A stretch of 35,764 nucleotides of DNA from SIG78 sp045587205 (GCA_045587205.1 JAZNBV010000035.1:1-35764), one strand, 5' to 3'. Shown: positions 8,308-17,611, counted from the stretch's first letter. Program-made: numbers and translations. The notes: generated by a model from the letters alone, not told the origin.

Positions 8308-8538
8308 ATGGAAAATTTAACTGATAAAATCACCGAACGGCTCAACCAGATGCGTCAATACCTCCAGGCTGACGGCGGCGATCTGGAAATCGTTTCAATC
8401 CAGGGCAAACTTGTCCAGCTTAAATTGCGCGGTGCCTGCGGCAGCTGCCCGCACGCAACTATGACCATCAAAAATGGTCTGGAACGCGTTCTGCGCGAAG
8501 AAATCGATCCGGAAATCGTCATCGAACGCGTTCTGTAA
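8308..8538 (+). CDS. NifU C-terminal domain-type Fe-S cluster scaffold protein
   Basis: A 76-residue stand-alone NifU C-terminal (Nfu) domain. It has the ADGGDLEIVSI strand after the first helix and the cluster-binding CxxC (Cys44 and Cys47 in GACGSCPHA), followed by the ERVLREEIDPEI helix. It is expected to hold a 4Fe-4S or 2Fe-2S cluster, commonly at a subunit interface, and pass it to apo-proteins. It is the first gene of a rightward unit upstream of hslO. Both are redox/stress-linked small proteins, but the 109-bp gap with a UUCG hairpin leaves co-transcription open. Confidence 0.93.
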   Translation: MENLTDKITERLNQMRQYLQADGGDLEIVSIQGKLVQLKLRGACGSCPHATMTIKNGLERVLREEIDPEIVIERVL

Positions 8539-8551
8539 CGCAACAATACTG

Positions 8552-8563
8552 CCGCTTCGGCGG
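8552..8563 (+). other. UUCG tetraloop hairpin between NifU-type gene and hslO
   Basis: CCGC-TTCG-GCGG is a four-pair stem with the unusually stable UUCG loop, extended by a G-T pair. No T-run follows, so it is not a standard terminator. It may be an mRNA stability or processing element between the two cistrons. Confidence 0.45.
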
Positions 8564-8647
8564 TCTTGAATAATAAACGCTGTGTGGAGAAAAATTCCCC
8601 GTGCGGCGTTTTGCAGTTTATCAGGGATTTTTAATACGGAGCAATAT

Positions 8648-9562
8648 ATGGAACAGGATTGTCTTATCCGCGGGTTACACTCTGACCTTAATTTGCGTGC
8701 AGTCTGGGCGGAAACCACCAGTCTGGTCAACGCCGGGATCACTATTCACGATACAGATCCGGCAGCGGCGGGCGCGTTTGCTTCGGCATTGAGCGCCGCG
8801 GCCCTGTCGGCAGCTATGCTTGATGAAGGCGAACGCTTTTCCATCCGCTATGAATATCCCGGCAGTTTGCGCGGTATGATCATTGAATCCGCTGCCGACG
8901 GTTCAGTGCGCGGTGTTCCTTTTGCTCCTCACCCGCTGGACGGCGGCAAAAATGAGATCGGCGAACTCTACGGCGACAATGACGGTATGATCTATGTCAC
9001 CAGTTCTTCAGCTGACGGCAAACTGCTGAATTCCGGTCAAACCCGCGCCCCGCTGGCGGATCCGGCAAACGATCTGGCATTTTTCTTTTGCGTAAGCAAT
9101 CAGCTGGAAACAGAAATCCGCACCTGGGTGGAATTCCAGAGCGATCCGCAGCAGCCGGTGGTACGGATGTCAGCATTTATGCTTCAGGCAATGCCGGGGT
9201 GCGATCTGGAACTGTTCAGCCAGCTGCGCAACGCTATACACAGCGCCGCGGCAAATGAACTGCGCAAAAAGATTGATCTGGTGAACGAACCGGAAAAGAG
9301 TATGAAAGATTTTCTTGCTGCGCTGGCACACAATGCCAATGTGGAAGATTTCAACCCGGATAAATGTATTTTCACATTCGGCGTAAAACCGCGCTGGCAG
9401 TGCCGCTGCAGCGAAGAAACTATGCGCCGTGCTATGACAGTTCTGGGCAAAGATGATCTGGAAAAACTTTTTGACGAACGCCCCGAACCGGCTATCCAAT
9501 GCAATTTCTGCCGCCGCAGTTACAAATTCAAACGCGACAATTTTTTTCCTAAAATAGATTAA
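8648..9562 (+). CDS. hslO: Hsp33 redox-regulated chaperone (HslO)
   Basis: A 304-residue cytosolic holdase. The C-terminal redox switch is complete: CRC in WQCRCSEETM, then about 30 residues later CNFC in IQCNFCRRSY, the CxC-spacer-CxxC zinc site of Hsp33. The N-terminal domain shows the expected LRAVWAETTSLV and later GGKNEIGELYG motifs. Under oxidative and heat stress, disulfide formation and zinc loss unfold the C-terminus and activate binding of unfolded clients. The ATG at 8648 is chosen because GGAG lies 8-12 nt upstream; the frame is open 22 more codons without a good SD. It lies downstream of the Fe-S scaffold gene. Confidence 0.94.
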   Translation: MEQDCLIRGLHSDLNLRAVWAETTSLVNAGITIHDTDPAAAGAFASALSAAALSAAMLDEGERFSIRYEYPGSLRGMIIESAADGSVRGVPFAPHPLDGGKNEIGELYGDNDGMIYVTSSSADGKLLNSGQTRAPLADPANDLAFFFCVSNQLETEIRTWVEFQSDPQQPVVRMSAFMLQAMPGCDLELFSQLRNAIHSAAANELRKKIDLVNEPEKSMKDFLAALAHNANVEDFNPDKCIFTFGVKPRWQCRCSEETMRRAMTVLGKDDLEKLFDERPEPAIQCNFCRRSYKFKRDNFFPKID

Positions 9563-9577
9563 TTGAGATTCCGCTGC

Positions 9578-9606
9578 TTGACAAGTCAGGGCTTTTACAT
9601 TATATT
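9578..9606 (+). promoter_or_regulatory. Sigma70-type promoter for the second ceramidase-like gene
   Basis: TTGACA (9578-9583), a 17-nt spacer and TATATT (9601-9606) make one of the best vegetative promoters in the window. The predicted start is near 9613, giving a leader of about 37 nt with GAAAGGA before the ATG at 9650. It separates the ceramidase-like/DUF2339/DUF3999 unit from hslO. Confidence 0.75.
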
Positions 9607-9649
9607 ACCTGTAATAACTTCTGGGTAAATAATGTGAAAGGAATTTGTT

Positions 9650-10957
9650 ATGTTCAGAATGGGTTGCGCCAAAGCCGATACCACCCCCGGATTTCCTGTC
9701 TATCAACGCGGCTATGCCAGCAGAAATAAGCTCGCCGTTAAAATCGAAGATCCCATCGAAGCCGGAGTTATAGTGCTGGAACAGGATGGGAAAAAAATTC
9801 TGCTCCTTACCGTTGACCATATCGGCATAGAGTATCAGTACTGCCGGAAGATCGCCCAAGCCATAGCTCCGGTTGCCGGTATTGCCGAAGAAGATATTTT
9901 CATTAACTGTTCGCACACTCATTTTGCCCCCGGATTCAAGGCTTATACAGTCTATTTTCCTGACGGTGAACTGAAACCCGGCAGATACGCAGAAGATACT
10001 GCATACTTTAACTTCTGGCTTGATAAAGTGCTGGCGGCAGTTAAGCACGCGGTGTCTGATCTGGAAGAGGTAACTTTGCTGCAGGCAGATATTCCGGTAA
10101 CGAGTGTATCGTTCAACCGCCGCACGGTCCGGAAATCTGATGGCGGAGTGGATACCAATTACACCTATCCGCTGCAGGCGGATAAATACAATTTTTCGCC
10201 CGTTGACCCGACGTTGAATGTCTGGAAGTTTATGCGCGGAAATACGCCTAAAGCGGTTCTGGCGCGTTTCAGCTGTCACCCGGTGACGGGCGGATACGAT
10301 CTTTATGCTGTTTCCGCAGATTATCCCGGTTATTTCAAACGTGCGGTGCAGGAAAAACTCCACTGTCCGGGATTCTTTATGCAGGGCGCCGTTGGCGACT
10401 CGGTGCCGATGCTGCGCAACGGCAAATCGCGTCAGGATATAGGCGAAATTCTGGCGTCCAGCATCCGCCTTGCCGAACGGACATTCCGCGAAACAAGCAA
10501 CTTTACGTTGAAAAGTGCCACCGTTATGCTCCCGCTTACCGCACCGGCAGCGGAAGGTAAAAGCAATGCTGATCTGGAAAAGCTCTGGGCGGAAGCGATG
10601 GAAGAAAATGTAAAACGACAGGATTATTCCGATGATATATATATGCGGAATATGCTCTGCGAAACAATTCTTGCCTATGGCAATGAAAAACGCGAAATGC
10701 CCATAAAACTCATCCGCCTGGGCGATATAACGCTGGTCGGTCTGCCGTTTGAAGTGTTGACCATTGTAGGCAAAAAAATCCAGGAAAAATTCCCCGATGC
10801 TGTGATTTGCAGCTGTACCAACGGATACGGATGCTATCTGCCGCTGGCGGAAGATTTCCCCAAAGGCGGTTACGAACCTTTGCGCGGTACTGTCTGGGCT
10901 CCGGAAACCGGCGACGAAGTGGTAAAACTGACAGTAAAGGCGCTGGCTGAAATGTAA
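9650..10957 (+). CDS. Neutral/alkaline non-lysosomal ceramidase-like protein, second copy
   Basis: A 435-residue member of the same PF04734-like family as the gene at 3618-4973, but divergent from it. Signatures: CAKADTTPG start, LTVDHIGI, NCSHTHFAPG with histidines at about 89 and 91, FSCHPVTGG with His at about 209, and QGAVGDSVPM at the active-site loop. No signal peptide and no C-terminal Ig-like domain, so probably a cytosolic amidase-like or related metallohydrolase rather than a secreted ceramidase. It has its own strong promoter and is followed after 29 bp by the DUF2339 gene, so it may lead a three-gene unit. The natural substrate is unknown. Confidence 0.82.
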   Translation: MFRMGCAKADTTPGFPVYQRGYASRNKLAVKIEDPIEAGVIVLEQDGKKILLLTVDHIGIEYQYCRKIAQAIAPVAGIAEEDIFINCSHTHFAPGFKAYTVYFPDGELKPGRYAEDTAYFNFWLDKVLAAVKHAVSDLEEVTLLQADIPVTSVSFNRRTVRKSDGGVDTNYTYPLQADKYNFSPVDPTLNVWKFMRGNTPKAVLARFSCHPVTGGYDLYAVSADYPGYFKRAVQEKLHCPGFFMQGAVGDSVPMLRNGKSRQDIGEILASSIRLAERTFRETSNFTLKSATVMLPLTAPAAEGKSNADLEKLWAEAMEENVKRQDYSDDIYMRNMLCETILAYGNEKREMPIKLIRLGDITLVGLPFEVLTIVGKKIQEKFPDAVICSCTNGYGCYLPLAEDFPKGGYEPLRGTVWAPETGDEVVKLTVKALAEM

Positions 10958-10986
10958 AAAATCAACTGTTTTCCCGGAGGGTATTT

Positions 10987-13461
10987 ATGGATGGATTGTT
11001 TTTGACCGTACTTTTTGCGGCAGTTGCCTTTGGAATTGTTTTTCCGGTAGTCTGTATGGTAAGTTTGAACAGAATCAGCCGGAAACTTTCTGATATGGAG
11101 TGCAAGATCAATCTTTTATACATAAATAAACTGAAAACGCAATCCGGGGAAACAATTGCAAATACAGAACTGCCGGAAGTTGATATTCCGGAAGAGCAGA
11201 CTGTTCCTGTTCCGGCAGAAAAACCGTTGGAGCCGGAAGCAGCACTTACTCCGGAAAGTACGCCCAAAACAGCATCCGCTCCGGAGATAAAAACTGAACT
11301 CAAGCCGGAATTTGCTGCTGAAGCAGCGGCTCCTGAAGCATATAAAACTCCGGGCAGGCTCGAAAAATTTCTGGATCTTCAGAGCGAAAAACTCAATGAT
11401 AAAATTGCCGGTTTTGAAGACCGTTCCGCTATCGTTCTGCACAAGATCGCCAGCTGGATAACCGTGGGCGAAGAATACCGCACCGCCGGTGTGGCGCGCG
11501 AATACGCCGTTGCCACCACCTGGCTGATCCGGCTGGGGGTAATAATTCTGCTTTGCGGAATCGGATTTTTCCTCAAATACTCAATCGACCGCAACTGGAC
11601 GCCGCCGGCGGTACGGGTGATACTTATGACTGTTACCGGGCTGGCTGTGACCGTTGCCGGTTCGTGGAAAAGCCGCGGCAAATACCGCCCGCTTGCCATA
11701 GCGCTTGCCGGGGCGGGGATCGTAACGCTTTATTTGAGCATTATGACCGCGTACAAACTCTATGACCTTATTCCGGCTCCGTTGGCATTTGCCTTTATGG
11801 TCGCGGTAACAGCGGCGGCAATGGCAAGCGCGTTGTCTGCCAATGCATTGCTGACGGCGCTGCTGGGGTGTACCGGTGGATATCTTACGCCGGTATTTAT
11901 CAACACCGGTTCGCAGAATATAACTGCACTTTTCATCTATATGACCATCTTGAGCAGCGGAACACTGTTGGCGGCGCGTTACAAAAACTGGGCGCTGCTG
12001 AATATATCAAGTTTTGTTATGTATTTGTGTATCGGTGCAGCGGCAGTAAATTATCTGCCGCAAAAGCACGCATTGGCGGTGATCGCGCTGCTGGCGGTGA
12101 ATTATCTGATTTTCACGCTCCAGCAGATATCATCTTCGTTCAAGCGTGATATGAGCATTGTTGAAGCGGTAATGTTCTGCGGAAATATTGCATTTTTCTT
12201 TGCTGCGGCTCTGACATTGAGTTCGCGTTATTATTCTGATTGGCAGCTGCCGGCACTGGTATCACTGTTTGCGGCAGCGGCGGCATTTACCGCAATCATA
12301 TATTTGACTTGCAAGATCAAGCATCCGCCGGTTGCCTTGATGATCTTTCTGCAGATACAACTCTGCTTTGCCCTGACTTTAACTGTACCGCTGCTGCTCG
12401 GCGGAGTGTGGGTGGTTGCCGCGTGGTCGGTTATGGCATATCTGCTTATGAGTTCGGCACTCAAACTCAAAAGCCGGACTCTTTTGTGTGCATCGGTGAT
12501 CCTTTATCTGGTTACGGCAGTGCGCGAAATTGCTGTACCGGCGGCATTCACCGGAGAATATGCAAGTTATCTTGACCAACTGCTGGCACATCTGCTGACG
12601 GCGGGCGTTTACATTGCTTCACTGACCGCCGCCGGAATAAAACTTATGCGTTCAGTCAAAACAGAAAAATCTCCGGAAACCATACCGGTACTCGGTGGAT
12701 TATCGCAGTTGTTCACCGGAGCGGCGGCAGGGATATTTTTTCTCTATTCAAGTTACGAAATTTTCTCGGCGGTCAGCTGCGGCATTTACGATTTCCGTTA
12801 CGGCGTGCTGGTGCTGTACTGGAGTGTGATATTTGCATTGCTCTGCCGGATATTCCGCAAATATATGCTTTTCAAACTTACGGTTCTGCCGGTGATACTG
12901 GCGGCGCTGGCCGGAATATGGATGCTTATATGGGGCGAACCGTACACTATTGCCAACATTTACTGGAAAAGTTTTCTCTTTACTGTACTGACTGCGGGTA
13001 TCTATATAAGTGCACTGCTCTTTACGGCAAAAGAACTTGTCAAAACCGCGCGAACAAACTCCCTTCCGGAAAATCAGCAGAATACCTTGAAAACTCTGGC
13101 GGTGATATTTTACACCCTTGCGGGCGTATTGTTCTGGATTTACAGCAGCAGAGAATTGTATGAATTTCTGAAAGAGTACCTCTCAAGTTTCCGCAACGGC
13201 GGCCTCTCTGTTTACTGGAGCGCGCTGGCATTTATTCTGCTGGTGTGGGGGCTTAAAAAGCAATACAAGGCTCTGCGTATGACCAGTATAGCATTGTTTG
13301 TAACAGTGGCATTCAAGATATTTTTTATCGATTTAGCCAATCTTGAGCAGCTTTGGAGGATCGTGGCATTTGCGGCAATCGGCACAGTTATGCTTGTAGG
13401 CGCAGTATTGTATATACGCTGTAAGGATATGTTTATAAAAAACAATGAGGATTCAGAATGA
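10987..13461 (+). CDS. DUF2339 polytopic membrane protein
   Basis: An 824-residue protein with one N-terminal membrane segment (about 4-26), a short coiled region, and a Pro/Glu/Ala-rich linker (about 60-125). About twenty hydrophobic helices then fill the rest, starting after the TVGEEYRTAGVAREYAVATTW region. This layout is that of DUF2339 proteins. The hydrophilic motif KYSIDRNWTPPAVR between the first helices is family-typical, as are repeated SVYWSALAF/VLYWSVIF-like segments. Function unknown; a role in envelope biology is inferred from topology. GGAGG precedes the ATG. Its last codons overlap the DUF3999 start by 4 nt, a pairing also known in other bacteria. Confidence 0.9.
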   Translation: MDGLFLTVLFAAVAFGIVFPVVCMVSLNRISRKLSDMECKINLLYINKLKTQSGETIANTELPEVDIPEEQTVPVPAEKPLEPEAALTPESTPKTASAPEIKTELKPEFAAEAAAPEAYKTPGRLEKFLDLQSEKLNDKIAGFEDRSAIVLHKIASWITVGEEYRTAGVAREYAVATTWLIRLGVIILLCGIGFFLKYSIDRNWTPPAVRVILMTVTGLAVTVAGSWKSRGKYRPLAIALAGAGIVTLYLSIMTAYKLYDLIPAPLAFAFMVAVTAAAMASALSANALLTALLGCTGGYLTPVFINTGSQNITALFIYMTILSSGTLLAARYKNWALLNISSFVMYLCIGAAAVNYLPQKHALAVIALLAVNYLIFTLQQISSSFKRDMSIVEAVMFCGNIAFFFAAALTLSSRYYSDWQLPALVSLFAAAAAFTAIIYLTCKIKHPPVALMIFLQIQLCFALTLTVPLLLGGVWVVAAWSVMAYLLMSSALKLKSRTLLCASVILYLVTAVREIAVPAAFTGEYASYLDQLLAHLLTAGVYIASLTAAGIKLMRSVKTEKSPETIPVLGGLSQLFTGAAAGIFFLYSSYEIFSAVSCGIYDFRYGVLVLYWSVIFALLCRIFRKYMLFKLTVLPVILAALAGIWMLIWGEPYTIANIYWKSFLFTVLTAGIYISALLFTAKELVKTARTNSLPENQQNTLKTLAVIFYTLAGVLFWIYSSRELYEFLKEYLSSFRNGGLSVYWSALAFILLVWGLKKQYKALRMTSIALFVTVAFKIFFIDLANLEQLWRIVAFAAIGTVMLVGAVLYIRCKDMFIKNNEDSE

Positions 13462-14825
13462 AGTTTTTTACCTGTCTTTTACTTGTATTGAGCATAAATT
13501 GCTGTTTAAGCGCTGATTCCGGACTTTCCCCTTACACCCACTGCCGGAGCGTTATGCCGCCATACGATATAGTTGCCGGAAAAAACGGTCAAACCTGTCC
13601 GGTGGTAAAAAACACTTACAACAAACTGCCGGTGATCGTACTCGATAAAGAGTTTTACAGCCGCCTGAATCCGGACAAAAACAATATTGCTGTTGCCGAC
13701 GGCAAAACTTTTCTGCCCTTCGCGGTGCAGAAACTTTATAAACACTCTTCCCGACTCAATTACACTCCCCTGTCCGGCAGGATCACGGCTTTTCATATTG
13801 ACCGCCAAAGCAACAGGGCGGTGATTGATTACGCTATCAGCAATCCGGATAATCTTCCGGTCGGCAGATTGGAAATCGATCCACAGAGCCGCAGAAAATT
13901 CAATAAAAAGGTTGTTTTAGAGTTTGAAAACGGCAAAACTTCGCAACAGTTTGATTTTTTCAACCACGCCGGAACGGTGGATTTTTCGCGGCACAAATTC
14001 GACTTTACGCCGTGTAAAATCAGCAAAGTGCAGATAAAAATTTCGCCCTTTGCCGAACAGCACAGCAGCACCGATCAGTTACAGCACCGCGGGGATAATG
14101 AAAATTTTACCGAAAAAAAGATCTTTACCGAAGAATTGAGCATCAACAGCATAAAATTTTATGCCGCAGAAACTGAAATTTATAAAAGCGAACTTCTGAA
14201 AACCGAACACGATATATCTGCTGTAAATATATCCAGCCAGCCCGGTAAAAGCATCTGGGAATTTGCTCTGCAGAAGGTTCCGGTAATTGAGTTGAGTGCA
14301 GTTTCTTCCACGCCCAACTATCACCGCCGCTATACGCTTGAATTCAGCAATACTGTTGATGGCAAAAAAGCGGCTGTAAAAACGCTCCGCGGCATACTCA
14401 CGCCCGGGTTCCGGCTCAAATTTGATGAAATACGCGCAGAAAAAGCTGTTCTGACGATCGACGATCTTTCGAATCCGCCGCTTGCAGATACCGTCTTCGG
14501 CTGGGTGTCGCCGCAGGAAGCTGTCATTATTGAGCCGACCCGGCTGCCGCAAGATGTATTTTTTGTATTTTTCGGCGGCGAAGTGCAGAATCCGATGCAA
14601 TTTGATTTCAAACACTATATTGATAAATTCAACTCGTGGGATTACTCTCCTCTGGAAATCAGCGCTGCAGCAGAAAATACATTAAAAAATAACCCGGAAA
14701 AAACAGCCTGGAAAAAGGTTATACAGAAAATCCTGCCCTATTTTATCGGAGCAATTATCCTGCTGCTGGCGGCATTCAGCTGCAAACTGATGCGTAAAGT
14801 CCGCCCCGACGATTACGAGTGGTAA
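13458..14825 (+). CDS. DUF3999-like exported protein with C-terminal membrane anchor
   Basis: A 455-residue protein. The signal peptide is at 1-19 (KFFTCLLLVLSINCCLS), a beta-rich periplasmic body follows, and a single C-terminal membrane helix (about 427-446, YFIGAIILLLAAFSCKLM) precedes a short basic tail. Position directly after, and 4-nt overlap with, the DUF2339 gene supports assignment to DUF3999, a family of unknown function usually paired with DUF2339. The body contains GRLEIDPQSRRKFNKKVVLEF and repeated YTLEFSNT-like strands suggesting galactose-binding-like or jelly-roll modules. The two proteins probably form an inner-membrane complex; this is inference from conserved pairing. Confidence 0.78.
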   Translation: MKFFTCLLLVLSINCCLSADSGLSPYTHCRSVMPPYDIVAGKNGQTCPVVKNTYNKLPVIVLDKEFYSRLNPDKNNIAVADGKTFLPFAVQKLYKHSSRLNYTPLSGRITAFHIDRQSNRAVIDYAISNPDNLPVGRLEIDPQSRRKFNKKVVLEFENGKTSQQFDFFNHAGTVDFSRHKFDFTPCKISKVQIKISPFAEQHSSTDQLQHRGDNENFTEKKIFTEELSINSIKFYAAETEIYKSELLKTEHDISAVNISSQPGKSIWEFALQKVPVIELSAVSSTPNYHRRYTLEFSNTVDGKKAAVKTLRGILTPGFRLKFDEIRAEKAVLTIDDLSNPPLADTVFGWVSPQEAVIIEPTRLPQDVFFVFFGGEVQNPMQFDFKHYIDKFNSWDYSPLEISAAAENTLKNNPEKTAWKKVIQKILPYFIGAIILLLAAFSCKLMRKVRPDDYEW

Positions 14826-15022
14826 AAAAATACGCTCTGTAACCAATTCGAGGAGGGAAAAAGAGCTTTCCGGATCATAAAAATGTCACGATGCAGCCTG
14901 TAAGGCGGAGACGGAACTCCACATCTTTTTTTCCCTGCCTTTTCCCGGCGCTTCAAGTTTAGAAAATATATAACAACATTATTTCTGTTCCGTCTGTCAA
15001 CCAATGCTGGAAACAGAGCAAA
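14826..15022. other. Structured intergenic region without a gene
   Basis: Between convergent genes. AGGGAAAAAGA near 14853-14864 can pair with TCTTTTTTTCCCT near 14924-14936, which would close a large hairpin-like fold of about 80 nt. On the minus strand TTGACA occurs at 14995-15000 but no well-spaced -10 follows. A 63-codon minus-strand frame exists but has no recognisable features. A possible unannotated small RNA or dispersed repeat; see findings. Confidence 0.35.
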
Positions 15023-15057
15023 AAATAATCCTCCGGAATCAGTTGTTCCCGGAGGAT
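15023..15057 (-). terminator. Rho-independent terminator of the TIM-barrel hydrolase-like gene
   Basis: ATCCTCCGG (15028-15036) pairs perfectly with CCGGAGGAT (15049-15057), with a 12-nt loop. Read leftward, the stem runs into TATTTTTTGC. It lies 19 bp past the stop codon at 15076. Confidence 0.85.
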
Positions 15058-15075
15058 AAAATGTAGCTGATACGC

Positions 15076-17493
15076 TTATTTTTCAAACCCCAACCTGCGG
15101 ATATCCAGTAAAGGTTCGGTAAAAATCACAAAACGTCTGACTTCCGCCCAGTCATTGAGCATTCTTGCCATACCTGGCCCACCGGTATTAAAGGGGCGGA
15201 TGCCGTCAGCACCATCCATCATAAAGCGGTAATAGATCGACTTCCACTGATTGTTTGAGCAATATATCTGTACCGGGCGCTTCACCAGACCGGCTTCTTC
15301 TTCCGGAGTCGGGTCGTGACCGTCAATAGTACTTTCCACGCGGGGATAGAGTTTGACCGGGATCGGAGATTTTTTTATCATTTCCCGGAACGGAGTCAGT
15401 GAAAAAAGTTTTTCAGGACCATTACCGTAGAACCCCGGCGAAATGGCATCCACCAGACCTTCTTCCAGAAAACGATCCACCGGAGTACCGTATTTTTTAT
15501 AATTTTCGCAATCGATATGTACTTCCAGTTCAATAGCCGGATGGATCTTTTTGATTTCGGAACGTACTTCACGGAGCCATCCGGTCATAATTTCGCCAAT
15601 CATTTTCTGCCAGCGTTCATTACCGACATCGTTCCAGTTGCAGAAACCGTACAAACGGGTGTATTCATCGATCAACGGTTTATCATATCCGAAAAAAGCC
15701 GGGTGCCGCAGAAAGTCAATCACCAGTGCATCCGGCTTGTAAGCGGCGATTTCCTTTGCCATTGCCAGATAAAAGTCGCGGACTTCCTTATAAGCGTAAC
15801 TGGGCTTGGGAGTTTTTCCCCAGCGCTGTACTATACCGAATTCGGGGTGATCTATAAGGTACTGCGCGTTTTTATCGCAGTTTTTTGCCGAATAAAATGC
15901 ATTGGCACGCAAAGTTACAGTATAACGGACATTATATTTACGAGTGGCTTCGCGCAGGATCTGCACTGAATCTTTGCCGGTTGTCCGGATAAGTTTTTCC
16001 ACCCGTTCTGCCGCCAACCGGTCACCTTTACGGGCAAATCTTACATTACGCTGCTTACCGAACATTGTACTGACTTTGCTCGGATAATTTGTTGCACAGG
16101 TACCGACACACCAATCATATGCTATAACATTGCCGGATGCTGTATTTTTTATCCTGTCGTGCAATATTTTTTCGGTGATCTCGCGTCTGAAAAAGTCGCT
16201 GAATCCGTCGCCGTGCGAAATTATGCTCCGACGACCGGGAAGACTCTTTTCTGCAAAGATTTTTTTCTGTTCATCATCAGCTTTTACAATAAAGACTTCA
16301 CCCAGCTGAGCGCCGGCATTTTTTGCAGTAAAACTTATATTGTCACCGGTTTTGAATTCATAGATTCCCAGAAAATTTTCGCCGGTGATCCATTGATTAC
16401 TGTCGTGTTTTGGCGCCCAGAGATCAAGAACCACATTATTTTTTTTCACTCCGGGGGCATTGAAAGTAAATGCACTCTTTCCCCGGATAACAGCATAGAC
16501 AGCATAACTTCCGCTGACCGGTATATTGAATTCGATCTTTGCATTGGCTTTATCTGCCGAGTAAAATGGTACTGTTGTATTACCGATGAGGATATTTTTA
16601 ATACTCCAGTTGGTATGTTTTTCCGTTTTAAGGATCTTTTTTTCCGGCAGATAAAATATCTTTATCTCTCGCGTTGCCCAGATTATACCGTCACTGCCGA
16701 TGGCGGAAACTTCCAAAGTATGCACACCGTAAGGTACATCTTTTATCTGCAGCGGAATGGTACAAACGCTGCTGTTTTTCAATCCGCTTACATCTTTTTC
16801 CGCCAGAATGTTGCCATTTTTGAGTCTGACTGCAACTTTACCATTCTCGCCATTATGTCCGGCAAGCTGAAACGTACAGTTGAACTTGCCGTCAGTACTC
16901 ATCGGCACATTGAGTCCTGCAAAATTGATCTTGGCAAATACCTTGACGTGTTTGTGATCGTACAATACACGGTAGATGTAACTGTCTTGCGCCCACGGTA
17001 TGTAGATACGGAAGTATCTGCCGTAAAAATCCCCCTTCAGGGTAATACGGTTGCACAGTGTAACCTTTTTGCGGTAATCAGTTTTGGTGTAAAAAAGTTG
17101 TTCGATTCCGGTTTTGACGAGCTTATATTTTTTGCCGTCCATACTTACATAAACAAAGGCTTCCCGGATTTCATCGCCTTTTACCTTATACGCGTTAAGC
17201 TGTTCGCAATCCAGCACTATACGCGAAAGCAATTCCGGATTTTTGAGCATAAAATCCATATAGCGGTTATTATAAGGTATCGCCAGACTCGGTCCCGGCT
17301 TGAGCAAAGTAAACGGTATATCGGTAAGATCGGTATCTTTTTTGCAGCTGTTCCATCCCCAGCCGGCAATATGAACAGAATCTTTTCCCCACGCCTGATC
17401 AAGTTTGGACACATCCGGCAGATTTTCCATTGCCAAAAGCGGCAAAGCAAAAATCAGACTTGATAAAACACTGCATATTCTTCCGATATTCAT
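15076..17493 (-). CDS. Secreted TIM-barrel glycoside-hydrolase-like protein
   Basis: An 805-residue exported protein. The signal peptide is at about 1-21 (RICSVLSSLIFALPLLA). Residues to about 290 are beta-rich (discoidin or Ig-like). A carbohydrate-binding-like segment lies at about 310-410 (VSGSYAVYAVIRGKSAF through QLGEVFIVKA). The C-terminal ~380 residues look like an (alpha/beta)8 barrel (RYTVTLRANAFY, PDALVIDFLRHP, LEVHIDCENY, DAISPGFYGNG, PVKLYPRVES) resembling GHL10/DUF-type hydrolase-like families. Candidate acids are the Asp of VIDFLRHP and Glu/Asp of LEVHIDCE, but I cannot name a GH family. The ATG at 17493 has AAGGG upstream and begins the signal peptide. A leftward TATAAT lies at 17510-17515, with a poor -35. 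It probably degrades a host or plant glycan. Confidence 0.7.
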   Translation of the reverse strand: MNIGRICSVLSSLIFALPLLAMENLPDVSKLDQAWGKDSVHIAGWGWNSCKKDTDLTDIPFTLLKPGPSLAIPYNNRYMDFMLKNPELLSRIVLDCEQLNAYKVKGDEIREAFVYVSMDGKKYKLVKTGIEQLFYTKTDYRKKVTLCNRITLKGDFYGRYFRIYIPWAQDSYIYRVLYDHKHVKVFAKINFAGLNVPMSTDGKFNCTFQLAGHNGENGKVAVRLKNGNILAEKDVSGLKNSSVCTIPLQIKDVPYGVHTLEVSAIGSDGIIWATREIKIFYLPEKKILKTEKHTNWSIKNILIGNTTVPFYSADKANAKIEFNIPVSGSYAVYAVIRGKSAFTFNAPGVKKNNVVLDLWAPKHDSNQWITGENFLGIYEFKTGDNISFTAKNAGAQLGEVFIVKADDEQKKIFAEKSLPGRRSIISHGDGFSDFFRREITEKILHDRIKNTASGNVIAYDWCVGTCATNYPSKVSTMFGKQRNVRFARKGDRLAAERVEKLIRTTGKDSVQILREATRKYNVRYTVTLRANAFYSAKNCDKNAQYLIDHPEFGIVQRWGKTPKPSYAYKEVRDFYLAMAKEIAAYKPDALVIDFLRHPAFFGYDKPLIDEYTRLYGFCNWNDVGNERWQKMIGEIMTGWLREVRSEIKKIHPAIELEVHIDCENYKKYGTPVDRFLEEGLVDAISPGFYGNGPEKLFSLTPFREMIKKSPIPVKLYPRVESTIDGHDPTPEEEAGLVKRPVQIYCSNNQWKSIYYRFMMDGADGIRPFNTGGPGMARMLNDWAEVRRFVIFTEPLLDIRRLGFEK

Positions 17494-17611
17494 CGTACAG
17501 ACCCTTTTTATTATATGGTTGATCATAAAACAGGTACACCGTAAAATCAATATTGCAAATAAAATATATGATATTTTTACCTTTTTCTCAATAAAAGTCT
17601 GACATTACTGC

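Noticed and set aside
8575..8611. Possible terminator between the NifU-type gene and hslO (AAACGC ... GCGTTT)
   Set aside because: The stem is interrupted and weak and lacks a T-run; it is not better than chance.
13458..13461. Apparent frameshift between DUF2339 and DUF3999 genes
   Set aside because: It is a normal 4-nt ATGA stop/start overlap; both proteins are full length and the second has its own signal peptide.
14813..15004. 63-codon minus-strand frame in the 14.8-15.0 kb intergenic region
   Set aside because: It overlaps the end of the DUF3999-like gene, has no SD and no domain. The DNA is better seen as a structured or repeat segment.
16159..17463. 434-codon open frame on the plus strand, antisense to the secreted hydrolase-like gene
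   Set aside because: No SD, no recognisable motif, and it mirrors a minus-strand gene that has a signal peptide, domain order and terminator.
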